From Agrypnia vestita (lineage: Eukaryota > Arthropoda > Insecta > Trichoptera > Phryganeidae), in NCBI GenBank assembly GCA_016648135.1, contig JADDOH010004296.1:35460-99459 (forward strand): 64,000 nucleotides of DNA, in the 5' to 3' direction. Shown one piece after another: positions 1 to 11,249 of this stretch. Each line of letters starts with the position of its first letter. Position 1 is the stretch's first letter. Position numbers and translations under genes: made by a program. The notes under the pieces were generated by a model, which saw only the letters and a list, made by a program, of their open reading frames with translations, was not told the DNA's origin and did not search any database.

Positions 1-432
1 GCGAGGTTGCGGAACAGTGCACGACGTTGCAACGTCACGTAGACTCTATGCCGCGCGTGCTGTTGAGGGACAATTTGTCCCCTAGTGAATACATGGCTTA
101 ATTCTGCGCACAAAATGAGTACACAATGAGTCGCAGCTCGTTTCGCGCAAAACTCTGTGCTGCGTACCTACTGTCCATTACGTGACTTTCGGGACATGTT
201 TCATCCGTGTACACGTGCACCGTTATGTTTGTGTGAAAAAATGTGACTAAAAAATACTCACCAACCTTAAATAGAGCAAACATTAAAGTTTTCATTTTCC
301 AAAATTCTTTATTGTTTTCTTCTCTAAAAGGTCCATTCGGAATCGAACATGTCCGTCTAATTTTCAGTCCATTCCGAACCGAAAATATTAAAGTATTACT
401 AGGAAATTGATATTTTAATCAAACACATACAT
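1..432. other. unassigned AT-rich DNA
   Basis: I see no gene or repeat family here. The one local feature is a 14-bp perfect palindrome (GACGTTGCAACGTC) near position 24. A 65-codon minus-strand reading frame at 98-295 has no recognisable domain and is probably chance. Confidence 0.5.
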
Positions 433-1089
433 CCGTATTCTGAAAATAACAATGTCTGGATCTTTAAGATCTTTATTCCAACACTTAATAGACGATAATA
501 AAAATTAAAAATGTCCAGAGCGGATTTTGTAATTCTACGGCTCAAATACACTGTATTAAAAGATGATATAAGAAAGATTGTTTCTTACAGTCGTATTAAT
601 TTCTTCATCCACAGCGTCCAGATGAAATATCATGGCTAAACTTGTCAAGACAACGTTCGGCGTTACGGCGTATTCAAATCTTCCCATCTTGACATTTGAC
701 AGATAACAATTAACATCTTTCTCCCTCCCTCATAGAAACAAACACCGACGTAAAGCTATCTCGTTTATTTTTAATTTTTATTATCGTCTATTAAGTGTTG
801 GGATAAAGATCTTAAAGATCCAGACATATCTGTCAAAAAATGTCAAGGTGGGAAGATTTGAATACGCGGTAACGCCGAACGCGGTCATTACAAGTTTAGC
901 CATGATATTTCATCTGGACGCTGTGGATGAAGAAATTAATACGATTGTAAGAAACAATCTTTCTATCATCTGTGCATTTGAGCCGTAGAATTACAAAATC
1001 CACTCTGGACATTTTTAATTTTTATTATCGTCTATTAAGTGTTGGGATAAAGATCTTAAAGATCTAGACATTGTTATATTCAGAATCGG
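433..1089. mobile_element. long inverted-repeat (foldback) element
   Basis: Two arms, 433-705 and 827-1089, are reverse complements of each other over about 265 bases with only scattered differences. Both ends start with a short ATTCTGA-type terminus. A third short copy of the terminal sequence (containing ATTATCGTCTATTAAGTG) lies at 768-826 against the inner edge of the right arm. No coding capacity is visible. The layout is that of a non-autonomous foldback transposon. I cannot assign a superfamily, because no clear target duplication is visible. A transcript through it would form a long double-stranded RNA. Confidence 0.75.
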
Positions 1090-1662
1090 GCCGATTATAA
1101 GCCACGACACGCAGATGAACATTGTGATACGAACGAGTAACAGAGTAAGACAATTTTGAAAAAATCTTTTCTCCTATGCTTTGAGAATTTCATTTCCACC
1201 ACGTTGTCTAGTGACGCTGTAATATGGGTACAAAGGTCAGAATGAATCACTCGCAATAAATGAAGAAGAGTGTAAAGCCCGCCATTCACGGGCGTGCCGT
1301 CGTTCCAAATGGCACGCCATCGCTCCAAAATACGCTAATTGAACCACATGGGTATAGTCCGTCCAACTTATCTGGAGAATAAAGGAGGGCGTCCCAATCG
1401 TTGTGGTACTGCCCATAGTCTAAAAATTATCTCATTTGTAGGGAATTTTATGAAAATTCGTTTTTTCTTAAACAAGTTATTAAGCAGTATAAGACACGAT
1501 AAAAAACAAAAAATGTAAACTAACGTAAATAAATAATAAGTAAATAAATTTATCAAAACATACATTTGTAAAATACACAACGTCACAAAATAGCGTTTTT
1601 TCAAAATCAAAGAAAAATACAATTTTCAGGAAAAAAAAACAAACAATAATAATTCTTTTAGG

Positions 1663-1842
1663 CTGGCGCCACATTACGCAGATCTTCCGCCGCTTTTTTT
1701 CCATTGCGCCAAATCGGCAAAGCAAATAGATCGACCGATCATCCGCGTAGTGTGTTTAATAAGCGCATATTGTATGGAAAGAAATGTAGCGATGTTCCAC
1801 GACAGAAGAGACGCGGCGGAAGATCCGCGCAGTGTGGCACCG
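1663..1842. mobile_element. small MITE with ~30-bp inverted repeats
   Basis: The segments 1663-1693 and 1812-1842 are near-perfect inverted repeats, with core GATCTTCCGCCGC and termini GGCGCCAC / GTGGCACC. They enclose about 120 bases with no coding potential. It lies inside the larger inverted-repeat element, which suggests a nested insertion. Superfamily unknown. Confidence 0.55.
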
Positions 1843-2197
1843 GTTTTATTCGGTATCTCACACCTAATGATCATGACCACCATGTTTGACTCAGTAACAC
1901 CTAAGGATATCAATCGGTTTAGGGCCGTTGTATCAACTTGGTTTATAGTAATCTTTCGTTCAAAGCATAGATATTTTGCATTTTTCACCGATCAAACAAC
2001 CCGCTCTCGTAAAAATCTATGCTTTAAATGAACTATTGCTATAAAGTACAATGATGCAACCAGTCTTTAATGTGCATAAATAAAAAAGTTTATTTTTGAA
2101 AAAAGATGTTTATACAAATGAACTCGTTAATGAATTATGTAATAAAAAGTATAAATAATAAAAATTCTATGTAAAAAATTATCGAATAAAATATTTT

Positions 2198-2551
2198 CTA
2201 TAACTTTTCTCGTCTTCCGGCTTCTAATTCGATTTTTCCACTTATCCTTACTCTTTTTTTTCCGGGTGTAGTTATTTTAATGCCCATTTCCACGGCCACT
2301 TTACCTTCCTTAACTATTTTGTAAATTGCCGATTCAGAAATACCTGAAGAAATTGTACATTAGTAAAATAAAAAACTAAGTATGGGAAAAACATTATAAC
2401 TGCATGGCAGCACTAACCTGAAGTAGCGGCAATTAAGTCTATGAACAAAATCAAACGGTATAATTGGGGCTTTTAGACGTTGTTCCTCTTCAAAAAACGT
2501 GTGCATTTTCAAGATTATTTCCCGAACACCGCTTTTAATGGTTTTTGGCAT
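2198..2551 (-). pseudogene. two-exon fragment of a Tc1-like (IS630-type) transposase N-terminus
   Basis: Exon 1 (2551 down to 2418) starts MPKTIKSGVREIILKM and continues with an acidic EEEQR stretch. Exon 2 (2343 down to 2198) reads GISESAIYKIVKEGK, later TTPGKKR, and ends in TAG. The 74-base gap 2344-2417 has GT at its donor and a pyrimidine-rich TTTCTTCAG acceptor, so it behaves as a phase-1 intron. The order MPK...REI...EEE, a helix-turn-helix ending in GIS, then TTPGKKR is familiar from the N-terminus of insect Tc1-like DDE transposases. A net one-base shift near 2430 puts the end of exon 1 out of frame. The DDE catalytic domain is missing, so this is a relic, or at most a truncated DNA-binding protein. 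Confidence 0.55.
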
Positions 2552-2796
2552 GGTGACAATCTAAAATTTTCTTAAAAAACTATCGAAACAGTCGTGAACC
2601 CCTCTGTAAACAAAGTTTGTCAAAGGTCTGTCAGCTGTAGATAATCCAATATGGCGTCGTTAGTTCCAAATTTGGCCATTCTTCAGATAAGTTAGACGGA
2701 CTATATTGACATTCACGAGCGTATTTTGGAGCGACGGCGTGCCATTTGGAACGACGGTACGCCCGTGAAGGTAACGCAGCAGCGTGCCACTCTATA

Positions 2797-3152
2797 CAGG
2801 TGTCCCGCATCTCGACGTCAAGCCGAAATCGGGTGATAGGCCAAAAAAAAACAGTCAATTAAAACTGGGCAAAGTATTGATTTTGAATACTTGGTTTGGT
2901 CAAAAGGTGACATTTTCTTCCAAGCTGGAGCGGTTGGCTTTGAATTTTGAAGAACATTTTACAGAAGCATTATTCAGGATTAGGTACATAATAATAAAAA
3001 ATGAAGAAAAATAAAGATTTATAGCAACATGAGTGAAAAGACCGTTAAAGGGTATAGATGTTTTTGATTTTTTTTTAATTCTTACAATATTTAAAACACA
3101 CGACTTGGCCTGTCACCCAATTTCGGCTTGACGTCGAGATACGGGACACCTG
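2797..3152. mobile_element. 356-bp MITE with 46-bp terminal inverted repeats
   Basis: The ends both start CAGGTGTCCCG and are inverted copies over about 46 bases, including CTCGACGTCAAGCCGAAAT. TATA flanks both sides, consistent with a TA target duplication. The interior is AT-rich. A 76-codon frame crossing the left end (2784-3014) starts outside the element and is not a gene. This is a non-autonomous cut-and-paste element of unknown parent. Confidence 0.75.
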
Positions 3153-3756
3153 TATACAGGTATGTAAAAGTAGCGTACTCTCGTACTCTCATGGACTTGG
3201 GTTACGCCGCTAGTATCATAATATCATCAAAATCGACAAAGGGTACAATGATATATTATAGCGGTCTAGACTAAATTGTTAAGATAATAGTCATGTGGTT
3301 ATCCTAAGAATAAGAAGAAAATCTGAAGTCGAAACAGTAATTGTAAAAAAAACAGCAGACTTGATAGGTTCTAACCAAAATTTGATGGTTTTGTTCAATT
3401 GATTCAAAAGTGTTTATGACTTATGCGGTGACAGGGTAGTCCGCCGAGCAGATGTCGCCTCATCAGCGGTAACTCGACACCACTCGACACCCAATTGTGC
3501 GCGTGCTGTGAGCGCCGGGAACTATAAATGGCGTGGAATTTGCTGACAGTAAAGATGTATTGACAGCTGGAAATTCGAGCTGCTAGGTGCAGTGGTTCGT
3601 TCGCACGGGTCGTGCAGAGATAAGAATCGAGAGAGCGGAAAGAGGAAGGAGGAAGTTTTCCGGGCACCTACTCATCGCAGCGCGGGCAGCTTTGTTGCGA
3701 AATTAAATTTTAATACATCCCTAATAACATTTTCAAATACAATATAATAAAACTAG
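3153..3756. other. unassigned intergenic DNA
   Basis: No repeat partner is seen within the window. The part from 3420 to 3680 is richer in G and C and holds an 87-codon minus-strand frame (3404-3667) without a recognisable domain. I do not call it a gene. Confidence 0.4.
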
Positions 3757-3917
3757 CAGGAAAGCAATCGGCTATCGCCGATTGCTTACTGCTACGCCCT
3801 GCGGGCGGCTATTGTGGCCGCTGCGCGGCCAATTGTGTTTGCTATTTGCTATTGTGGCTGCTTCGCAGCCGATTATGGCCGCTGCGCGGCTCATTGTGTT
3901 TGCTGTGCAGCAAACAC
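3757..3917. repeat. cluster of six short GC-rich perfect hairpins
   Basis: Successive small palindromes follow one another: GCAATCGGCTATCGCCGATT, CCCTGCGGG, GGCCGCTGCGCGGCC, GGCTGCTTCGCAGCC, GGCCGCTGCGCGGC and GTTTGCTGTGCAGCAAAC. Most have a 3-5 base loop. They are separated by similar spacers such as CAATTGTG or TATTGTGG. It looks like a serially duplicated hairpin unit rather than coding sequence. Confidence 0.7.
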
Positions 3918-3929
3918 AATTGTTTTTAC

Positions 3930-4158
3930 CTACCCAATATTGACATATTTACTATTTTCACTTGCGAAAAAATCAAAATCTTTTTTTCAAATTAGTCTAA
4001 TTTAAACTTTAAAAATTTAATTTACGAATTACCGCGTTATTTTCGAATTAACGGGGTAAATCTATTTAAAAATTAACATTTGGGAATTTTTTTATTTGGA
4101 AATGTCGAATTATACGGAATTTCAAATTATCGGGGTTCGAATTAACGGGATATTACTG
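3930..4158 (-). mobile_element. possible pogo/Tigger-like transposon end
   Basis: Read on the minus strand from 4158, the sequence begins CAGTAATATCCCGTTAATTC. It continues with repeated AATTCGA-type words (TTCGAACC, AATTCGACAT, AATTCGAAAA). A CAGT start with TTCG/TTAATTCG-rich subterminal repeats is typical of pogo-like termini. The opposite end is not visible, so this would be a single truncated end. Confidence 0.35.
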
Positions 4159-4632
4159 CATATTAGGAAACTGATACACGCTATACCTATATGTATGTTC
4201 ACCTAGAGTTTTTAAAGATAATTATCGTCAAAATGTTATCAAAAGCATATAAATAAACTAAAGAATTGCAATTATAGGGTAAAATTAAAAAATAATTTAA
4301 ATTCTCAATGAATACAATATTTTGTGTAAAACAACCAGTTTCAACAATCCCGTGAATAAGTCATCACCAACGGATAAATTTCTATGAAGAATAATAATTT
4401 CCTTTTACTTATACTGTATGAAAATTCAACTGGTAAATTAAAATGTTCATTTATATCTAAACCACCTTCATCATTAAAAATACAATCAATTCAATTGTAT
4501 GTAAACATTAGACCTTCTAATAATCCAAATTTCCAAATACATCCAAGCCAACTAAGCGCGTTCATTCTTTGGGCAAAAAATTGGATTATTAAAGAGTTAA
4601 CGTTGTTATTACGATCGTTAGACATAATATTT

Positions 4633-4875
4633 AACTATAACTGGTTGTGGATATTTTATACGAACCGTATGTTATTCCGAGAGACGATTCTCGACGTTTC
4701 GTTGAAAACTTATTCAACGTCATCAGGAGGACGACCTTTACCCGCATCCGTCCTCTACCTTCGCAGGTAAAGGTCGTCCTCCTGATGACGTTGAATAAGT
4801 TTTCAACGAAACGTCGAGAATCGTCTCTCGGAATAACATACGGTTCGTATAAAATATCCGCAACCAGTTATAGTT
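4633..4875. repeat. near-perfect palindrome, 110-bp arms, 23-bp loop
   Basis: 4633-4742 and 4766-4875 are inverted copies with a single difference (G or C next to GGTTG). Each arm contains a hammerhead-ribozyme-like core (see the ncRNA entry at 4782). The near identity of the arms means the structure is young or actively homogenised. Two overlapping reading frames here only reflect the palindrome. Confidence 0.9.
4782..4815 (+). ncRNA. hammerhead-like core, helix III tract ACGT (palindromic)
   Basis: CTGATGA at 4782-4788 is followed by a hairpin (GTTGAA pairing with TTCAAC) and GAAA at 4808-4811, then CGTC. Bases CTC just before CTGATGA can pair with GAG after the GTC. Helix III would be the self-complementary ACGT, which needs a second copy to pair with, as in dimeric hammerheads. 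The mirror core lies on the minus strand at 4726-4697 in the other arm of the palindrome. Known biology: Penelope-like elements carry hammerheads in their terminal repeats. Activity is inference. Confidence 0.45.
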
Positions 4876-5683
4876 TAAAAATATTGGATGTTTACACATG
4901 AAACATCTGCTACGGAATGCATTTCATTGAATATGCTTTTGACTTCTAAATTCACTTCACATTCAATTCAGAATGTCTATGTGTGAATGGCCAATTGACA
5001 GAAGTTAGTAAGACACCATTTCGAAGCATTACAATTCTTCTTCATTAAAAAAGAAACAGCGTTACGAATTAGGATGTGCAAGCCGTGCGTACGACTCACG
5101 TTGTTTCACTGTGTTGGTATTTACGGGTATAGGTAAGCACCAACACACGGCGCGGCTTATACAAACTAATTCGATTGTCTTTCTTAAGTAGAAAGAGGTC
5201 TACAAATCACTTAAATGTAATTCGTAGAAACAATGGTTTATTTTTAAATCTTTAATTTTTTTTGTTATGTGAAAAAAGGTAGGAGTAAATTTGAAATATA
5301 TAAAATTTATATAAATATATAGCTAGAACACGGCTGATAATCTAACATTCAACAATCGGTGATATATCGTCATGATCGTAGAACATGACGGATGTGCAAA
5401 AAATTCCATATTGACTTTTTTGGATCGTTAAAAAGTGAAAAAAGAAGCCATCTAATGGTATATAAGAAGTGTATTTTTTCTCACTAATTTAATCGTTATA
5501 CCAGCTTCGTATAACGACGGTTCTGATTTGCGATCGTAGAACAATGTAGCATGTGTAAAAACGTCGTTGTACTGCGCTAACTATATTTTTTTAAGGTTTT
5601 AAAGGTATCCACTTTAAATGACTAACCCAAGTTTCAAATGAAAATCTTTTGTAGTTATCGAGCCATGACATACTTTGTGATCC
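4876..5683. other. unassigned AT-rich DNA
   Basis: No coding or repeat signature was recognised. Several long A/T runs occur, and a GC-richer bit lies around 5080-5160. Confidence 0.4.
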
Positions 5684-6025
5684 ATGGTGTACAAAAGTCT
5701 TCAAAGAAAAGCACCACAATATTTGATCGACCTCTGTATCCCAGACAATATCACTGGAAGACGGCTCACACTGCGGTCAGCTAAATCGGAGGCACTCTGC
5801 AGGCTGGTAGTACCAAGGAGACCTGGAGCCACCAAGTTTGCGGAACGTGCTTTCAACTTTGCGGGCCCAGCTATGTGGAATCAGCTGACTCCAGTGTTGC
5901 GATCTATAGAGAAGCAGGTCTTCAATAAGAGCCTAAAAACTCATTTTTTCGGGATGTCACACCTGTAAAGCGCTCTTGAAGCGTCTCTTACGCAAAAACG
6001 GCGCTATAAACATTTAAGGTAGCGT
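5684..6025 (+). pseudogene. 3' end of a CR1/L2-type LINE (reverse transcriptase C-terminus)
   Basis: The frame 5684-5968 gives 94 residues ending the LINE ORF2. It shows YLIDLCIPDN, then RRLTLRSAKSE, then VPRR, FAERAFNFAGPAMWNQLTP and finally FNKSLKTHFF. This order (LRSA, PR, RAF..AGP..WN, K.LKTHLF) is the standard C-terminal tail of CR1/L2-like LINEs. It is followed by the usual 3' UTR words TGTAAAGCGC and ACGGCGCTATAAAC. Everything upstream, including the endonuclease and catalytic RT domain, is absent, so it is a 5'-truncated dead insertion. Confidence 0.8.
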
Positions 6026-6572
6026 GTGTGTTTTAACCTCACAATTTAGGTAAAGATGTAACCTCAAAACGATATATTTATCTAAACACGTTGCACCTGT
6101 CAAACCGAAGCCGCCGACGTGTCAAAATTCAATTTCGATATGACTTGCCAGAAGTAAAAATAGAATTGATTGAACAAAATGTGGTATTTCGTTATTTCTA
6201 ATCAATAATCAATAATTACCATCGTCGTATTAAATAATGCATAAAATATTTACACATTAAATTATATCTAAATGTATTTTAAAATGAACTGTTAAGCCGC
6301 GTTTCTTTAAAAAAATCATACGATTTTTTAATGATGGCAATAGAAAAACATGCACTATGAGCGTCATTTTTGGGACAATTAACATATAGATAATTAATAT
6401 TTTAATCCATTTATAGAAACTTCATTGGCCTTGTATGTGATGAATGTAGCGTGCAGTTTATTTTTTCAATTAAAAAAAAACTTTTTTTTATCGGACACTC
6501 GCTCACCCGCATTGGTTTGTTAATCTAATATATCCGAAAAAAATGCGAATTATAGTTTTTACAGCTTTTTAA
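6026..6572. other. unassigned AT-rich DNA
   Basis: No recognisable gene, repeat or RNA. Short homopolymer runs only. Confidence 0.4.
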
Positions 6573-6840
6573 TTGTACAGAGTGCATGCCCTTACTATGA
6601 AGTCTCGGCAAAAACTATGGCATGGACCAAATTCGTACAGAAGCGTCCTCACCCCACGTATTACGACGCCCTCAGTGACGTCAGATCCAGGACGGACAAG
6701 TGATGCACGCGTGCCAACTCACAATCACACAATGCGTCATGCCAAATCAGTCGGTGTCTGAGGAAAACCGCGTGTACCGCGGAAAATCGAGGAAAACCGC
6801 CTGTACCGCGGTTTTCCTCGATTACGCGCTGCGTAAATCA
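6573..6840. other. CpG-richer unassigned patch with a stable hairpin
   Basis: This stretch is less AT-rich than its surroundings. It ends in a perfect 15-bp stem with a 7-base loop: ATCGAGGAAAACCGC at 6786-6800 pairs with 6808-6822. A partial second copy (GAGGAAAACCGCGTGTACCG) lies just upstream near 6760. A 62-codon frame at 6573-6761 has no known domain. It may be a transposon end or a regulatory patch; I cannot tell. Confidence 0.4.
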
Positions 6841-8344
6841 CGCGAATTGGCTGGATTAGTAATGTGGTGACGAACGTATGAAAGTTTGTTGATCCTAGCT
6901 TTACATTTTAAAATCAATATTTTAATTTCTCTTTTTTTCAATGGGTACATATCTGACGTATCAAAAGGTACTGTAACTTTTCAAGAAAAGCAAACGTTTA
7001 GGAGAAGAAGATACTCTAATTATGAGAAGATTTAAGGAAGTATGAAAAATCGTTATTTTGATTTAATGTTTTAAACATCAAATATGAGGTATATATTTTT
7101 ATTCAAAACGGACACAAAGGAGCGTGCCGTAAGGCTATTTGAGTGGTAATATCTAATATTTAAAAAAAGTATTAAATACTTATATATTTTTCATATCCTC
7201 AAGTACCTACCTAACACAAAACATGAAAACCTTTTTATTGCATTTTCTTAGAAATACTTTTCTTGAACTAAAAACAGGTGTAAAATGTAGATAAAAGTGT
7301 TGCAAGTCAATTTTGAAACGAGTGAACATGAAACGTGTTGCAAGTCAATTTTGAAACGAACAACCATGAAACGAAAACCACACATGTTAGTTAGTTCACA
7401 TAATCTCTGCGAACGGCCACTAGTGTCTCTTCAACGGTTTGTTCATCATCCTGCAGTGAACAGTAAAACAAATTCTACCTAATAGCACACGTCCTAAGTA
7501 CATAAAATCACTATTAATCATTAAAAAAATACTTATTTTTAGGGTCGCCCTCGCGAAAATTTGTCTTTTTTTGACATGCGGTATTTTTTGGTGGAACGTG
7601 CGATTTGTCAATCAAGAAATATCTCATTCATAGTACACTACATGAAGCTATATATTCGCATGTATTTATAAATCAGTGAATGAAGTTTTGATTTTCAATT
7701 CAAAACTAATTTAAATTCGAATATTGTAGCCGTATAAAAATAATACAAATTGTTGAATTTTACAGAGAAATAATACGTAACTGGCGATAAAGCAATAAAA
7801 TATGGTTGGGAGTTTTTTATTGTTTAGATTCCGTGCATGACATGAATAAAATGAATGAATATGACGAAGGCTTGCTCTTGCCCATATTTACTTTATTTTT
7901 TTCACTTTATTTTTTAAAAGTTTATTTAAGAGTTTTTTTAAAAATTAAATTATACTTACATCTACGAGCATATTGATCACAAAAAAACAAATACATCTAT
8001 ACGTTAATTGTGTTTTTTTGTAAAATTGAATTTTCCAATGGACTTTTTCGAAATAATTTTCATTTATGGCACGGTTTCAAACTTTGAGTTTTATTTTTTC
8101 TGTATTATTATTATTTTTTTCCTGAATATATTTTACTATATCATCGCAGTCGAAACTGTCGTTAGAGTCATTTACAAATATTTGAATTTCTCTCTGGTAC
8201 AAAATATTTATTACTGTTAGATGTAGGTATCATGATTCAAGCAAAGTTCACTACTCAATACTTTAGCGTAGGTCCAAATTTGTTAAGTAGACTTGTTTAA
8301 GAGGAAAAATCAAAAATCTATGAAGAAAAATCACTGTCTCTAGT
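6841..8344. other. unassigned AT-rich DNA with a 37-bp direct duplication
   Basis: Most of this stretch shows nothing recognisable. The exception is a tandem duplication of a 37-bp unit beginning GTGTTGCAAGTCAATTTTGA (7298-7334 and 7335-7371). Confidence 0.45.
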
Positions 8345-8985
8345 ATTTTTTCAATTTTCAATTTCAATTTCAATTTTTATTTATTACATAATATGTACAT
8401 TACAAACATTCTGTTCAATGCATACATATTATTAACTTACATCTAAAAATATACATATACACATATACATACACATCCATATACACATATACATAAACAC
8501 ATATGTATACATACATACACATATACATATACATACATACATACACACACATATACATATTGTGTATTAAAATACTAATTTATTATTAAACAATTATTAA
8601 ACAATTAGAAGTGACCTGTATAATCTGGTCAAAGGTGTAGGAGAATCCTGCTTCGGAAAACCCCCTCAGACACATGGAATATATCAATATCCAAAGCGAT
8701 CTTGTTCAGCATAGCTGTAGCTTTTCCAACAGGCATAACCATCGGCAGGTTGGTCCTGTGTATTGGAATGTGAAACAATCTATGCTGACGATGTCTAAGG
8801 TAATTATCAGGAACATACAAACCAATGCTCTGCATAATTTCAGTATTGTCGATCATACCGCGCAACAATCGATAAAAGTGTGTAATCAAATACACATTCC
8901 TTCTAGTCTCTAAACTATTGTAGCCAAGCATACCCTGGAGAAACTCGGTTGGGTAAAGCCAAGGATAATGCCCGTACTCTCTCAT
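8345..8985 (-). pseudogene. 3' end of a non-LTR retrotransposon (RT C-terminus plus tail)
   Basis: The minus-strand frame 8985-8629 has LETRRNVYLITHFYRLLRG, then VPDNYLRHR, FHIPIHRTNL and FRSRILLHL. The pattern R...L..FY.LL.G, then P...R....F..P..RTN, is the standard C-terminal end of LINE ORF2 proteins of the jockey/CR1 grade. Downstream on the same strand lies an AT-rich 3' UTR with an ACAT/ATAC microsatellite. It ends in ATTGAAATTGAAATTGAAAA at about 8345, a tandem-repeat tail typical of some LINEs. The copy is 5'-truncated. Confidence 0.75.
8440..8562. repeat. (ATACAC/ATACAT)n microsatellite
   Basis: Imperfect hexamer and tetramer repeats of ATACAC and ATACAT type run through the 3' part of the LINE fragment. 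Confidence 0.85.
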
Positions 8986-9242
8986 GTAGAGATTTTTAAA
9001 ATCTCATTTTTAAAAGTTCCGAGACTCAAAATAGCGAAAAACGATGGGATTTCCGGAAATTTACTCCCGGGTTGTCCCGACACAGAATCTTTACAGCTAA
9101 TGCGGCTCACGATAGATAGGGGCCTAAAAGAACCGCATCCTACAATTCAAATAACAAATAAAAAAAGAAGAAAAAAAAGCAACAAATGCATGCTGGAACA
9201 CTATACATATTTGATAACTATAATACAGAATAACTATTTATT

Positions 9243-9766
9243 ACTATACTTACTTACTTACGTACCATCACGCCGTTTCCCCGAGGGGGTAGGCAGAGAG
9301 GATAGAGCGCCATACTCTTCTGTCCTGACATACAACTTTCGCTTCGTCTACATTCATACATCTTCGCATGCAAGCTCGACGGTTGTTCAGACTTCTAACA
9401 GGACCATCTTCCAGTATCTGGTTAATCTGGTCATGCCACGTCTTCCGTGGTCGCCCTCTTTTTCTGGCGCCGTCAACACTTGCATCATATATCTTTCTTA
9501 CCATTCTTTCCTCATTCATTCGCTCAACATGCCCAAACCACCTGAGCGACCCTATTTTTATTCTCTGTATTATGCTACGATCAGCTTTACATTCATTCCT
9601 AATATCTACATTCTTTACTCTATCATACATGGATTTACCACACATACGTCTAAGGGACCTCATCTCCACTGCATTCAATCTACTTTCGTTCCTCTTCTGC
9701 CAGCTCCAGGCTTCACTTCCATACATTAGTGTCGGTACCAGAACTCCATTATGTACCGCCAGTTTA
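9243..9766 (-). pseudogene. LINE reverse transcriptase C-terminal domain with TTAC-repeat tail
   Basis: The minus-strand frame starts GVLVPTLMYGSEAWSW. It continues with AVEMRSLRRMCG, then SLRWFGHVERMNEERM, RKRGRPRKTWHDQI, RRACMRR and WRSILSAYP. This SEAW / LRR..G / LRW.GHVERM / GRPR..W string is the hallmark C-terminal region of a large insect LINE group, usually annotated as endonuclease-reverse transcriptase. The catalytic RT is missing. The 3' end carries the family signature CGGCGTGATGG followed by a (GTAA)n tail. Related fragments with the same ending lie at 34560-34884 (plus) and 11250-11362 (minus). Confidence 0.85.
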
Positions 9767-11249
9767 CTATAATTACATATTACTATAATTATATGAAAAA
9801 ATAAAAACTATAAATTTAAAACTTAACTTTTAATTATGCATTAAATTTTTGAACAATTTATGATTTATGATCTATCTCCTCTCCAACACAAGACTTTTAC
9901 GTTGTTTATTAAAGAATCTTATTATTTATTTCCTTTATGTCACTAGAAAGTCCATTATAGAATATATAGGAAACTATGCCGTTCTCTATATGTCCTCGGT
10001 ACATCATTTCTTATATTATGATCTCTCGCTCTTGTGTAGCGTGTATGTCTTTATTAATTTATTATTTATTTCTTATAGCATCTTTACCTTTTCGATATCA
10101 AACATCATAATTTCGTTGTCTGTCTGTATCTATATTTCATCATTGTCATCGAAATTCGGAAGCGCTATCAGATAATTAATCCACTAAATGAAGAGTTGGA
10201 ATAATAAAATTCAAAAAATCATCTCAAAACCTCACTTGTATTAAGAAAACAAGTGAAACAAATTATCTGTACCTGTAAAATAATGCACCACCAAAACATC
10301 CGGTTAGGGACTAGAACATCGTCGCAAGTAGGCGAGTCTTTTTTTCAGAAGCGAATGCATATGTGTTTAGACTTTTGTCTTCAAAGCAATTGTTGAAGAA
10401 CTTTCAGAGATTAGCGATTTTGTACAAACGAAAATTTACATTTTTGTTTATATAGATTATAACATAAGACAAGAGGCTTTGTAATATGCTTAATATTGTT
10501 TTACCTCATATTAGCGAAGGGTGAAACTTCATTTCGGAGTGGGCCCTTTTTATTTTACGCAGGGAATCAACTTTTTAGTTACGCCACTGACGTAGCCCCC
10601 GGGAAGAAGGAATGACCCAAGTGTAACATTGATTAAGTGCAAAAGTAATGAATAATGGCGAATCTGCTCTGCGAAAGTCACAATAGTCACAAAAGTACGG
10701 CCATGATTGCCTCGCAGTTGCATTCGGGAGAATGGAAGGTTAAGGGAGGCAACTCTGACCGAAACACCGACAGGCAGCCTGACAGCCTACAATGCTCCCT
10801 TCCTGCCAGGAAATCTTCTACGTACTTTTTCTTTTGGCGCCTTCAGCTACCACTGAGGAAGATCAAAGGATGCCTCCACCGTCTCACGTAGATGGAAGGA
10901 GGCCAAGGACAACATCAAGTGAAGAGAAGAGTAATCTCTGAATTAAACTGCAGGCATTTGACCAAGATTCCACATATAGGTTTTAATTGATCCCTATATT
11001 CATGACCGATTTACGCGTAATTTGCATATACTCGTATATTTCCGATCGCGTGGAAATTTGCGTACTGGAAAACCTCACGGAACTCGAATAATTCAGCCTG
11101 CTATTGCTTTGCGCTCAAAAGAGATCGAATCGCAAATTGAATACATTGGGATTAATTCTAATAAATCCATTATGATACAGGTGGAAAAAAGTACACACTC
11201 TACAATAAATGAATATTTCTTTAATAAACTAATTTATCATCAGAGTTTA
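9767..11249. other. unassigned DNA
   Basis: AT-rich to about 10500. A more mixed-composition stretch at 10650-10930 includes a 78-codon plus-strand frame without a recognisable domain. No homologous copy of it is seen elsewhere in the window. Confidence 0.4.

Larger units (their letters stand above)
1285..2769 (-). mobile_element. DNA transposon with ~100-bp TIRs enclosing a transposase remnant
   Basis: The ends 1285-1380 and about 2672-2769 are inverted copies of each other. Both begin with TTCACGGGCG and share a GCGTGCCATTTGGAACGACG-type block (with small differences) and a block near AGTCCGTCTAACTTATCT. The inside holds a minus-strand transposase-like gene fragment (2198-2551) and a nested small inverted-repeat element (1663-1842). 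The length suits a decayed Tc1/mariner-class element. No TA duplication is clear at the chosen ends, so the outer limits may be off by a few bases. Confidence 0.65.

Noticed and set aside
8968..9729. 253-codon plus-strand open frame
   Set aside because: It lies opposite the LINE C-terminal regions read on the minus strand, and its product is low-complexity and matches no family. It is a shadow.
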